Shown here one piece after another: positions 38,032-46,716 of a DNA stretch of 64,000 nt. Position numbers and translations under genes: made by a program. A model generated the notes under the pieces. The model saw nothing but the letters and a program-made list of their open reading frames with translations, had not been told where the DNA came from and did not search any database. Source of the DNA: Hyphomicrobiales bacterium (GTDB taxonomy: Bacteria > Pseudomonadota > Alphaproteobacteria > Rhizobiales > Rhizobiaceae); contig UBTA01000063.1 of NCBI GenBank assembly GCA_900468065.1, positions 40,512-104,511 of the forward strand, read 5' to 3'. Position 1 is the first letter of the stretch, and each line of letters opens with the position of its first letter.

Positions 38032-39321
38032 TTAACGCTTGGAAACCGGGACGTAATCGCGTTCTGGTTCGCCGACATACAGCTGGCGTGGGCGGCCGAT
38101 GCGCTGTTCCGGATCCTCAATCATCTCGTTCCACTGGGCGATCCAGCCGACGGTACGGGCAAGCGCGAACAGAACAGTGAACATGGTCGTGGGGAAGCCG
38201 AGTGCCTTCAGCGTGATACCGGAATAGAAGTCGATATTCGGATAGAGCTTCTTCTCGATGAAGTAGCTGTCCGTCAGCGCGATGCGCTCGAGTTCCATCG
38301 CCACTTCGAGCAGCGGGTCGTCCTTATGGCCGAGTTCGGCCAGCACTTCATGCGTCGTCTTCTGCATGATCTTGGCGCGAGGATCGTAGTTCTTGTAGAC
38401 GCGGTGACCAAAGCCCATCAGGCGGAAGGGATCGTTCTTGTCCTTGGCGCGGGCAACGAATTCCGGAATACGATCGACGGTACCGATTTCAGCAAGCATG
38501 TTGAGCGCAGCTTCGTTGGCGCCGCCATGGGCTGGGCCCCAGAGGCAGGCAATACCAGCGGCGATACAGGCAAACGGATTGGCGCCCGAGGAGCCGGCGA
38601 GGCGAACGGTTGAGGTCGATGCGTTTTGCTCGTGGTCGGCGTGCAGGATGAAGATGCGATCCATGGCGCGTGCAAGCACCGGATTGACCGTATATTCCTC
38701 GCACGGAACGGCAAAGCACATGCGCAGGAAGTTCGACGCATAGTCGAGGTCGTTCTTCGGATAAACGAAGGGCTGGCCGATATGGTACTTGTAGGCCATG
38801 GCGGCAAGCGTTGGCATCTTGGCGATCATGCGGAGGCTTGCGACCATGCGCTGATGCGGATCTGTGATGTCGGTCGAGTCGTGATAGAAGGCCGAAAGCG
38901 CGCCGACGCAGCCGCACATGACTGCCATCGGGTGGGCGTCGCGGCGAAAGCCGGTGAAGAAGCGCGACATCTGCTCGTGCACCATCGTGTGGTGCGTGAC
39001 GCGATAGTCGAAATCCTTTTTCTGCGCGGCGCTCGGCAGTTCGCCGTACAGCAGCAAGTAGCAGACTTCCAGAAAATCGCCGTGCTCGGCCAATTGCTCG
39101 ATCGGATAGCCGCGATGCAGCAGGATACCCTGGTCGCCGTCAATATAGGTGATCTTGGACTCGCAAGATGCGGTCGACGTAAAGCCCGGATCGTAGGTGA
39201 ACTGGCCGGTCTGCTTGTAGAGCGTACCGATATCGACAACATCCGGACCGATCGACCCCGATCGTACCGGCAATTCCACCGTTTTGTTGTCCACGGTGAC
39301 GACTGCGCTTTTTCCTGTCAT
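38032..39321 (-). CDS. gltA: Citrate synthase
   Basis: This 429-residue type II citrate synthase has catalytic His in E-H-x-x-N-A-S-T-type D-H-E-Q-N-A-S-T and in G-F-G-H-R-V-Y-K, and the Asp region V-A-x-E-L-E. It condenses acetyl-CoA and oxaloacetate, starting the TCA cycle. ATG 39321 has GGATCC/GGAGG-like sequence upstream; the longer frame to 39351 is not supported. It is transcribed away from comEC. Confidence 0.96.
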   Translation of the reverse strand: MTGKSAVVTVDNKTVELPVRSGSIGPDVVDIGTLYKQTGQFTYDPGFTSTASCESKITYIDGDQGILLHRGYPIEQLAEHGDFLEVCYLLLYGELPSAAQKKDFDYRVTHHTMVHEQMSRFFTGFRRDAHPMAVMCGCVGALSAFYHDSTDITDPHQRMVASLRMIAKMPTLAAMAYKYHIGQPFVYPKNDLDYASNFLRMCFAVPCEEYTVNPVLARAMDRIFILHADHEQNASTSTVRLAGSSGANPFACIAAGIACLWGPAHGGANEAALNMLAEIGTVDRIPEFVARAKDKNDPFRLMGFGHRVYKNYDPRAKIMQKTTHEVLAELGHKDDPLLEVAMELERIALTDSYFIEKKLYPNIDFYSGITLKALGFPTTMFTVLFALARTVGWIAQWNEMIEDPEQRIGRPRQLYVGEPERDYVPVSKR

Positions 39322-39632
39322 GGGGATCCTCCGTTTGCAGCAAATTGGCACACAATTATGCCGCAGATATTAACGCCGACCATGTGCTACCCGATTTAAT
39401 CACGGCTGCCAAGTTGGACCAAGGGCAAATTGTGCGATGCAAAAATAGGCATATGGCAACGCAATAATTGCACGTTCTGCCCGTATATCCAACGAGATAA
39501 TCAGGCCTGCATGGGTGGTCCGCCACAGCTGCCGAAACTATTGCCTAACTTTTAGGCGGCAATCTCATTGGTTGCATTTCCTGTCTTCTGGTTGCAGAGT
39601 GCCGGTGGGCGGGACTGGGCGGAACGGCATCC
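39322..39632. other. Intergenic region between divergent gltA and comEC
   Basis: This 311-base stretch has no convincing gene. It is AT-richer than its surroundings from about 39330 to 39500 and must hold the gltA promoter. No clear operator, riboswitch or RNA gene was recognised. Confidence 0.6.
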
Positions 39633-41669
39633 ATGACAAAGGGGCAGGAGCCAGAATTGGCGGCGCGCCCGCCAGCGGGCGGCGTGTCGGATTATGCCCT
39701 TCACTCCGTGCCGGAAATCCCTGAAATCACCGCAAAACCGCCGCAAAGAGCTGTAGGGAAATCCCCCATTGTCATTCTCCAGCCGTGGAGCTGGAAGCTA
39801 TCGGCGAACCGTTGGCGTTCCGGTTTGTCGCGCGCCGTGGTGCAGGAGCGAGCGTACGGTCATGGCTTCCTGTTCGTTCCGGTGTTCGTTGGGTCGGGCT
39901 CGCTAACCTGGTTTTCGCTCTCTCACACGCCGGGTCTTGTCAAACTTGCACTGCTGCTTTGCGTTTTTGGCATGGCAACTCTCGGTCTTCGCTATGCCGA
40001 AAGCGTTTGGCGTCTGGTCATCACCGCAGCCGCGCTGTTCACTGGTGGAATGGTGCTTGCCGCCTTTGAAGCGGCCCGGATGGACACCGTGCTGCTTGAC
40101 ACGCCGGTGACCACACTGGTGCGCGGCACGGTCACCGCCCGTGAAACCACGGACCGCGGATATTGGCGGTATACGGTTGCGGTAGTGCAGACTGCGGAAC
40201 CGGAATTGAAGCGTCCGCCTGCCAGGGTCACGTTGCTGTCGCGCAGCCGCGAAGCACCAGTTGCGATCGGCGGCGGCATCGAGGGAAAGGCGCGCTTGTC
40301 GCCACCGTCGGGTGCTGCTTTGCCGGGCTTGAACGATTTCGCTTTCGATAGCTATTTCAAAGGTATCGGCGCTGTCGGCTATTTCTACGGCGCGCCCGCG
40401 GCGATCGCAAACCCGCAAGGTTCCGCCTCCGATGGCATCGCAACGTGGTGGGTTCGGGCCGGAGAAACCGTTGCGCGGTGGCGCGAAACCATCGGTGCAC
40501 GTATTCGCGGCACCATCGGCGGCGATGCGGGTGCGATTGCCGCCGCCCTGGTGACGGCAGAAGAGCGCGCTATCAGCCGTCCGGCCATCGAGGCGCTCCG
40601 TGAGGCGGGGCTCGCGCATGTCCTGGCAATATCAGGACTGAATATGGTTCTGGCGGCCGGGACCTTCCTCATCGGCGCACGGACAATGCTGAGCCTCATT
40701 CCCGGGTTGGCTCACCGGTTTCCGATCAAGAAGCTGGCAGCGGCGGGCGCCTTGATCATGGTGTTCTCCTATATCCTTATCTCCGGTGGCGCTGTTTCGG
40801 CGGTGCGGTCGTGGATCATGATTTCGATCATGCTTGTCGCCGTATTTTTCGACAGGCCCTCGATCAGCCTGCGTAATGTGGCGCTGTCAGCAATCGTCAT
40901 TCTGGTCATCACGCCATCCGCCGTGACCGGCCCGGGGTTCCAGATGTCGTTTGCGGCAACTCTGGCGCTGGTTGCCGGCTATGCCCATTGGCGCGAACGG
41001 CCGGGCCGCGATGTGCCGGCAGGCAATCGCAGAACGGGGCCGCTGGTGGCGATCGGCGGTTTCTTCGCCGGCCTGCTGCTCAGTTCCTTCATCGGCGGAT
41101 TATCGACGATGATCTATTCGGCAGGACATTTTCACAGGCTGGCCGCATACGGGCTGATCGGCAATGTGCTCGCCATGCCGGTCATCAGCATCCTGGTTAT
41201 GCCATTTGCCCTGCTTGCCATGCTCCTCATGCCGTTCGGTCTCGATCGCTATCCGCTGCTGGTCATGGGGCAGGGGCTGGACTGGATGATTTCCATTGCA
41301 ACGATGGTCGCGTCCTGGGAGGGCGAGGTGACGACCGGCCGTATCCCCGATCACAGCTTCCTGTTGATTGCTGCGGGTTCTCGCCTGTCTGTTTCGAACA
41401 TGGCTTGCAGCGTCCGGACTCGTCGTTGTTGCCGCCGGTCTGCTCGTGGGGTGGACCAGTGTTACGGCACGGCCGGACATCGTCATTTCCGAAGATGGAC
41501 GGCTGGTTGCTATGATCGGAGAGGGTATGGCCGCCACCAATCGAAGCAATCAGCCCGATTTCGTCTATTCCCAGTGGCAGCGGGCCTTAAGGCTCAAGGA
41601 TCATCTCAAGCCGCAGCAAAGGCTGGACCTGACCGTCAAGGACGGCGACATACCGCCAGCCATCCATGA
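39633..41669 (+). CDS. comEC: ComEC/Rec2 family protein, N-terminal part (frame broken near 41379)
   Basis: Residues 1-582 read as a rhizobial ComEC: an N-terminal OB-like/DUF4131 region after several membrane spans, then the Competence domain. That domain has the hallmark G-L-A-H-V-L-A-I-S-G-L-N-M and the S-A-V-R-S-W-I-M helix. ComEC forms the inner-membrane channel for imported DNA. After about 41379 this frame turns into an unlikely Arg/Cys-rich tail, and family-like sequence continues one frame over. The product as written is 678 residues; a repaired product would be about 827. Either a real inactivating indel or a sequencing error is possible. Confidence 0.75.
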   Translation: MTKGQEPELAARPPAGGVSDYALHSVPEIPEITAKPPQRAVGKSPIVILQPWSWKLSANRWRSGLSRAVVQERAYGHGFLFVPVFVGSGSLTWFSLSHTPGLVKLALLLCVFGMATLGLRYAESVWRLVITAAALFTGGMVLAAFEAARMDTVLLDTPVTTLVRGTVTARETTDRGYWRYTVAVVQTAEPELKRPPARVTLLSRSREAPVAIGGGIEGKARLSPPSGAALPGLNDFAFDSYFKGIGAVGYFYGAPAAIANPQGSASDGIATWWVRAGETVARWRETIGARIRGTIGGDAGAIAAALVTAEERAISRPAIEALREAGLAHVLAISGLNMVLAAGTFLIGARTMLSLIPGLAHRFPIKKLAAAGALIMVFSYILISGGAVSAVRSWIMISIMLVAVFFDRPSISLRNVALSAIVILVITPSAVTGPGFQMSFAATLALVAGYAHWRERPGRDVPAGNRRTGPLVAIGGFFAGLLLSSFIGGLSTMIYSAGHFHRLAAYGLIGNVLAMPVISILVMPFALLAMLLMPFGLDRYPLLVMGQGLDWMISIATMVASWEGEVTTGRIPDHSFLLIAAGSRLSVSNMACSVRTRRCCRRSARGVDQCYGTAGHRHFRRWTAGCYDRRGYGRHQSKQSARFRLFPVAAGLKAQGSSQAAAKAGPDRQGRRHTASHP

Positions 41670-42117
41670 GAATGGGTCTGCAGGCAATCACAAGATCCGG
41701 CCGCCCATAGACAGGGATGCGGCACGCGCCGCCATCCGCCATCTGCTGGCCGAGGCGCCGCCCGACCGTTTTTCCTGCATTGCCAAGCAGTGGTGCGCCG
41801 CGGTCAGCCCGCAGAACTGGCGCATTGTCACCGTCGATGATGCCCGTTTTGTCGGGATCGCTTGCGAAAAGGCGGATATCGTCGTGACGCCGGTTATGTT
41901 GCGGTTTCGAACCTGCCGCTCCGGCGCCCTGTTGCTCAGCGGCCAGAGCCTGCGGCGCTCGGGTGCTGTCGAGATTTACAGGGTTTCGGAGGGAACCGCC
42001 GGCAAGGCCGGTATGCGGGTGTCTTATGCGCTTGAGCAATTGCATCGCCCCTGGGCGCGGCACAGAACCTATGATTGGCGAAGCGGCAGGTTCGATGCGC
42101 CCGAAACAGAACAATAA
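41380..42117 (+). pseudogene. comEC: C-terminal segment of comEC in the shifted frame
   Basis: This segment encodes about 245 residues with normal codon use. It starts with the continuation of a membrane helix (L-A-C-L-F-R-T-W-L), followed by the hydrophobic V-V-V-A-A-G-L-L-V-G stretch. A soluble domain with conserved D-G-R-L-V-A-M and paired Cys residues follows, typical of the C-terminus of alphaproteobacterial ComEC. It has no ribosome site of its own at the junction. One extra base, or two missing bases, in GGTTCTCGCC at 41376-41385 would join it to the upstream frame. Confidence 0.7.
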
Positions 42118-42343
42118 CAGTCCATAACGGTCATCACTCACGTGTTTTTGGGCAAACACCGTTCAGTCTGTTTATTCTTGATTAAAGCACTCCACAAATC
42201 CTTGTCTTTCAGCCATAGTATGTCATATGAAGCCGCCAATGACATGTGCGCGTTCGGTGCTGACTGTCAGGACAATGGATTTGCGAGCTCCCGCGTCCCA
42301 GTTTCCAGGGGATCGGCGGGCGATTACAAGGTAAGGATAGGTC

Positions 42344-43411
42344 ATGCCGAACCGGGCAATGTCGAAATGGATGATGCTGGCAGTCGTACTGGCATTCACG
42401 AATGCAGGCGCACTTTATGCGCAGGAAACACCAGCACCGGCCACCAGGCAAACGCAGCAACCTGTTAATGCAGCGCCTGCAGGCGAAGTGCAACCGTCCG
42501 CGACCGTCAACGACACTACGCCTTCGGTGCCTGCTGACGCTGCTCTTCCTGCAGCAGTGGCGACGGATGGTACGGTTCCAGTCACCGCGACCAATGATGC
42601 AACGCCGGCCGCTCCAGTCGATGGCGTTCTGCCAGCCGAGGCAGAGGTCTCCGCATCCAATCCTGTTTTGCCGCATGACCTGTCGCCGATGGGCATGTTC
42701 ATGGCAGCCGATATCGTCGTAAAGGGCGTTATGGGCGCGCTGATACTGGCATCGGTTGCGACCTGGGCCATTCTGGTCTTCAAGACTTTCGAGCTTGCTT
42801 CGGCGAAGAGCAGCGCCAAGGGTGCCGTTCGTGCCTTGTCGGACGCGGTTGTCCTGCGCGATGTCCGCGAGGCTCATCTGGAAAGGAAGGGGCCGGCAGC
42901 GCAGATGATCGCTGCTGCAACCGGCGAACTTTCCAAGTCCGAAGCCGTGCTCGATCTTGTCTCCACGCAAGGCGTCAAGGAACGGGTTGCCTCGCAACTC
43001 TCCCGTATCGAAGCCGGAGCAGGCAAAAGGATCGCCGGTGGCACCGGTATTCTCGCAACGATCGGTTCCATATCACCGTTCGTCGGCCTCTTCGGTACCG
43101 TCTGGGGCATCATGAATTCGTTCATCGGCATCAGCAAGGCGCAGACGACCAATCTCGCGATCGTTGCACCGGGCATCGCTGAAGCGCTGTTGGCAACGGC
43201 CATCGGCCTCGTCGCGGCTATCCCGGCCGTTGTCATCTACAACTATTTCGCCCGTTCGATCGGTGGTTACCGCCTGATTCTGGCCGATGCCTCCGCTGCG
43301 GTCGAGCGTTTGGTCAGCCGTGACCTGGATTTCCGCCAGGCGCGCCGTGTAGCGCCGCGCAAGGCTGAAAGCCATGTGCATTCGGAAGCCGGCATCGCAC
43401 GGATCGGATAA
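42344..43411 (+). CDS. exbB: ExbB, TonB-system proton channel subunit
   Basis: This 355-residue MotA/TolQ/ExbB protein has a signal-like N-terminus, and a Pro/Ala/Thr-rich periplasmic segment (about 25-105) characteristic of the rhizobial ExbB form. Three membrane helices follow, with G-T-V-W-G-I-M in the core. With ExbD it uses the proton gradient to energise TonB and so drive iron or haem uptake. ATG 42344 has AAGGAT upstream. exbD follows after three bases. No tonB gene follows. Confidence 0.92.
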   Translation: MPNRAMSKWMMLAVVLAFTNAGALYAQETPAPATRQTQQPVNAAPAGEVQPSATVNDTTPSVPADAALPAAVATDGTVPVTATNDATPAAPVDGVLPAEAEVSASNPVLPHDLSPMGMFMAADIVVKGVMGALILASVATWAILVFKTFELASAKSSAKGAVRALSDAVVLRDVREAHLERKGPAAQMIAAATGELSKSEAVLDLVSTQGVKERVASQLSRIEAGAGKRIAGGTGILATIGSISPFVGLFGTVWGIMNSFIGISKAQTTNLAIVAPGIAEALLATAIGLVAAIPAVVIYNYFARSIGGYRLILADASAAVERLVSRDLDFRQARRVAPRKAESHVHSEAGIARIG

Positions 43412-43414
43412 GAC

Positions 43415-43840
43415 ATGGCCAGCAAGATTAGCGAAGGTGGCGGCGACCTCGAAGAAAACAGCGAAATCAACGTCACCCCCTTTATCGACGTCATGCTCGT
43501 TCTGCTTATCATTTTCATGGTCGCAGCACCGCTTGCCACGGTCGACATGAAGGTAGACCTGCCGCAATCGGCGGCAACGCCTGCAAAGCGTGATGACAAG
43601 CCTGTTTTCGTGACCCTGAAGGCTGATCTTTCTCTGGCCCTGGGCAATGACGAAACCGGCCGCGACAATTTTGTTACCGATTTGAACCGCATTACCGAGG
43701 GCGATACGCAGACACGCATCCTGTTGCGGGCCGACAAAGCGGTGGACTATGGTGAATTGATGACGGTGATGAACCTCATCCAGAGAGCAGGCTATACGAA
43801 AATCGGGCTGGTTGGCCTTGAGGCGGCGCCTGGCGGTTGA
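43415..43840 (+). CDS. exbD: ExbD, TonB-system energising subunit
   Basis: This 141-residue protein has one N-terminal membrane helix and the conserved I-N-V-T-P-F-I-D-V-M-L-V-L-L-I-I-F motif. Its Asp is the proton-carrying residue. It is a partner of ExbB just upstream. The gene ends about 100 bases from a convergent PagL-like gene with a hairpin between them. Confidence 0.94.
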   Translation: MASKISEGGGDLEENSEINVTPFIDVMLVLLIIFMVAAPLATVDMKVDLPQSAATPAKRDDKPVFVTLKADLSLALGNDETGRDNFVTDLNRITEGDTQTRILLRADKAVDYGELMTVMNLIQRAGYTKIGLVGLEAAPGG

Positions 43841-43908
43841 GGGCAAACGGCTTGCTGGGATATATTCGCAAGGGCATGCAGCCGTTTTGCGAAACAGCAT
43901 TCAAAACT

Positions 43909-43949
43909 TAAAGCGCGTTGGCGAACCGGAAGGATCGCGGCGCGCTTTA
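43909..43949. terminator. Hairpin between exbD and the pagL-like gene
   Basis: A 9-bp perfect stem (43909-43917 and 43941-43949) has a 23-base loop. It lies between convergent genes and overlaps the stop codon of the minus-strand gene. The long loop makes it weaker than the other terminators. Confidence 0.5.
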
Positions 43950-44522
43950 GAATTTGTAGCCGACGGCAAGTCCGGCGTGAGTGAGGCCGTCATTCGGCCC
44001 GTCGCAGAGATTGGCATGCGATGAATGATCGGCGGTCGCCAAGATCTGCCAATTGCCGGTCACCCGGTAGCCGATAGCGACCTGTTCGCGAAAGAGAAGA
44101 CGGCATCCGAGATTCGGCCCGTTTCCGCCGTTTTGAGCCACGTCACCATTGTGAACAGTGCCTCCGAGGCCAAGTTCAACGAACAGCCGGTCGGTGATAT
44201 CGGCCGTCCAGCTGAAGCCGCCATAAATCTGATCCACTCCGTCGCCAACACCCACAGAGGCACCGAGATAGATGCGGGGCTCAAGGATCGCCTCTTTCCA
44301 CGTCGCCGCATCACCGCTCGACAAAGGGTCGAAATAGATCGTGGCGGAGGGAAAGATACCAGATTCGTGCGCCCCGCCGCCATTGATCGAAGCGCTCGTT
44401 CCAAAACGCAGTTCATCGAAGACTTGATCGGCTGCGGCTGCACTTTGATGGAACGCGGAGAACAAGAATAAAACGGAAGACAGCAGACAAAACCGGGATG
44501 ACAGCATAAAGCGCAGTGGCAT
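43947..44522 (-). CDS. PagL-like lipid A 3-O-deacylase (acyloxyacyl hydrolase)
   Basis: This 191-residue outer-membrane barrel has a signal peptide (about 1-31, cleavage A-A-A). It ends in a C-terminal Phe, and its last strands carry the H-S-S-H-A-N motif matching the PagL catalytic His-x-Ser region. The family removes the 3-position acyl chain from lipid A. The acidic member of the PagL triad is not certain here. It is transcribed toward exbD and away from the PIMT gene. The GAGG ribosome site supports ATG 44522. Confidence 0.75.
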   Translation of the reverse strand: MPLRFMLSSRFCLLSSVLFLFSAFHQSAAAADQVFDELRFGTSASINGGGAHESGIFPSATIYFDPLSSGDAATWKEAILEPRIYLGASVGVGDGVDQIYGGFSWTADITDRLFVELGLGGTVHNGDVAQNGGNGPNLGCRLLFREQVAIGYRVTGNWQILATADHSSHANLCDGPNDGLTHAGLAVGYKF

Positions 44523-44791
44523 TGTCGACCTCGTGATTTCCGCGAATCATCTCAATCCGTGCCGTAAATCTGCCTAAATTTTCCATCGCCGGGAAGAGGC
44601 ATGAATATTCAATTGTTCTTATGCTAAGCTTGCTTTTTTGCGCGAACTGCATTCCATAGCTTGAAACGGCAGATGCGCGGATTTAAGAGCTTGAGGGGGC
44701 CGGACAGCGCAATTGCTGCCGGTGGTTTTACATGCGCAAGCCAAAAGCGCACAAACGCCGGAAAACGATCCGGATCACGAGGGCAGGCAAG

Positions 44792-45457
44792 ATGAATTTC
44801 GAAGCAGCACGCATCAAGATGGTCGATAATCAGATCCGGACGACGGATGTGACATCGCACGCTGTTCTGGCGGCATTCCTGTCGGTTCCGCGAGAAGAAT
44901 TTGTGCCCGCTGGCATGAAGCCGCTTGCTTATATCGACAGCGATATCGAGCTGACTACAGGTCCAGCCGCAGAACGCCGCTATCTGATGGAACCGTCGCC
45001 TTTGGCAAAGCTTCTCCAGCTGGCCGGCGTTTCCAAGGACGAGAAGGTGCTCGAAATCGGCTGCAGCACCGGTTATGCCTCGGCCATCCTGTCGGAGCTT
45101 GCGGCATCGGTCGTGGCGCTGGAATGCGACCCGGCACTTGCTGCCGAAGCAACGGCAACCTTGGCCCGCCTGGGCTATTCGAATGTCAAGGTTGTGACTG
45201 GCGATCTTGAGAAGGGTCACGCGGCGGACGCACCGTATGACGTGATTTTCGTCAATGGTTCGGTTGAAGCCGTTCCTGTCGCCATTCTGTCCCAATTGAA
45301 CGATGGCGCCCGCCTTGTCGCGGTGGTTGGCTCCGGCAATGCTTCGCGGGCACAGCTTTTTCTGCGTGAAAACGGCAAGACATCGGAGCGGCTGGCGTTC
45401 AACACTGCCGTCAAGCCGCTGCCTGGCTTCCGGCTCGCCCGCGAGTTCGTGTTTTAA
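44792..45457 (+). CDS. Protein-L-isoaspartate O-methyltransferase family protein
   Basis: This 221-residue SAM-dependent enzyme of the PCMT family has V-L-E-I-G-C-S-T-G-Y-A in the SAM site and the N-terminal M-V-D-N-Q-I-R-T segment. Rhizobial members of this family sit next to tolC. Canonical PCMT repairs isoaspartate residues; the motif here (G-C-S-T-G-Y rather than G-T-G-S-G-Y) is variant, so repair activity is not certain. ATG 44792 gives the conserved start; a longer frame from 44732 adds a basic stretch. Confidence 0.85.
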   Translation: MNFEAARIKMVDNQIRTTDVTSHAVLAAFLSVPREEFVPAGMKPLAYIDSDIELTTGPAAERRYLMEPSPLAKLLQLAGVSKDEKVLEIGCSTGYASAILSELAASVVALECDPALAAEATATLARLGYSNVKVVTGDLEKGHAADAPYDVIFVNGSVEAVPVAILSQLNDGARLVAVVGSGNASRAQLFLRENGKTSERLAFNTAVKPLPGFRLAREFVF

Positions 45458-45519
45458 TTTCCCTCCATATGGTTCGGATTACGGGCCGTCGACGGATGTC
45501 GATCATTTGACCGTGTAAC

Positions 45520-45554
45520 AAAAGCCGCGTGCCCATGGAGGGCGCGCCGCTTTT
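45520..45554 (+). terminator. Hairpin after the PIMT-family gene
   Basis: A 15-bp stem with one mismatch and one G-U pair (arms 45520-45534 and 45540-45554) has a five-base loop, and T residues end the right arm. It lies 62 bases after the stop. Confidence 0.6.
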
Positions 45555-45713
45555 GACTGAGGGCAGGGCGTAGGTGACGCGCCGAACAAATCTGTGCATG
45601 ATTCCATCTTGGTGATTCGGAGCGTTTTGTTCGGCGCTGAACTCGCATACAGTCCGGCCGATCACTGCGCGGCAATGTCTCGATCGAACGCGACCGCAGA
45701 AACGGGGATAACT

Positions 45714-46589
45714 ATGGCACAGCCCAATGTAGCGCGCGAACCGTCGATGGACGAAATTCTAGCGTCAATCCGCAAGATTATCGAAAGCAACGAACCCGGC
45801 ATTCCGGGGTTCCCTGCAAACGATCTTGGTCCGGCTCCATCTGATGCCTATCGTTCCTATGACGATGACGGTATCGACGATATTCACTTGACGATCGACG
45901 ACGACGTGCTTGCCGCTGAATTCGAAGCGGAGGAGCAGAAGCATGCGCCGTCCGTCGAACACCACCAGCCGCAGGAGCAGCACGAGGCGAACGCCAAACC
46001 GGCCGCCCCCGCAGCGACGCCGCCGCTCTCGCTTGCCGATGTCGCAGCCCGCGTGCGCGCAGCTTCGGAGAGACATTCGGCACCACTGCGGGAGGCTGAA
46101 ACCGCAACTGTCCGCAACAAGTCTGACATTGCGGCCCGGTCCGACAATCCGACGGTAACCGCACGCATGGCACCAGCATCGCCGTTCTTGCCGCCGCAAG
46201 AGGCCGTGCAAGCGCCGGTACCTGCAACACCAATTTCCGTGTCGCCGCAGGCCGCAGCAGCCGAAGAGAAGAATGAACCCTTCCAGTTGGTGGTTGCCAC
46301 TGAGCGCCCGGCTGAGCAGCAGCGGTTTGCCGTTATTACTGACAAGGTGGCTGATCCTGAACGGGATATAGCGACCATTGTATCTCCGGCTGTCGGTGAA
46401 CAGGTTGCACGGTCCTTCGGGGATCTGGCTTTGGCACTGGACAGCAGCCCGCGCCGTTCTTTTGACGAGATTGCCGAGGACATGCTGAGGCCGATGCTGC
46501 AGGAATGGCTGGACGACAATTTGCCGACCCTGGTCGAAAGGCTTGTGCGCGAGGAAATCGAGCGCGTTGCGCGCGGTCCGAGGCGCTAG
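45714..46589 (+). CDS. popZ: PopZ family polar organising protein (DUF2497)
   Basis: This 291-residue protein has the N-terminal helix R-E-P-S-M-D-E-I-L-A-S-I-R-K, a long low-complexity Pro/Ala/Glu-rich middle (about 60-230), and the conserved C-terminal oligomerisation block (L-R-P-M-L-Q-E-W-L-D-D-N-L-P). That layout is the PopZ pattern: a disordered scaffold that condenses at the growing pole and tethers chromosome origins through ParB. In Agrobacterium the homologue sits beside valS, as here. ATG 45714 has GGGGA upstream. Confidence 0.88.
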   Translation: MAQPNVAREPSMDEILASIRKIIESNEPGIPGFPANDLGPAPSDAYRSYDDDGIDDIHLTIDDDVLAAEFEAEEQKHAPSVEHHQPQEQHEANAKPAAPAATPPLSLADVAARVRAASERHSAPLREAETATVRNKSDIAARSDNPTVTARMAPASPFLPPQEAVQAPVPATPISVSPQAAAAEEKNEPFQLVVATERPAEQQRFAVITDKVADPERDIATIVSPAVGEQVARSFGDLALALDSSPRRSFDEIAEDMLRPMLQEWLDDNLPTLVERLVREEIERVARGPRR

Positions 46590-46609
46590 ACCACGCATTT
46601 CTTTCTCAC

Positions 46610-46645
46610 AAAGCCGCCAGCAACCACACTGGCGGCTTTTTTGCT
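46610..46645 (+). terminator. Terminator after popZ
   Basis: A perfect 11-bp stem (46610-46620 and 46629-46639) with an eight-base loop is followed by T residues, just before valS. Confidence 0.88.
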
Positions 46646-46716
46646 GTTATTGTTGACAGCAATGCCCCGTTCCGATTTACAAACCACCGATATCAATCAG
46701 CAAGTTTGGCCCCAAA

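Noticed and set aside
41370-41390. Programmed frameshifting in comEC
   Set aside because: There is no slippery heptamer or clear downstream stimulatory structure, so an indel or read error is more likely.
43812-44024. A 70-codon frame after exbD as a tonB remnant
   Set aside because: It overlaps the end of exbD and the pagL-like gene on the other strand, and has no membrane helix or Pro-rich spacer.
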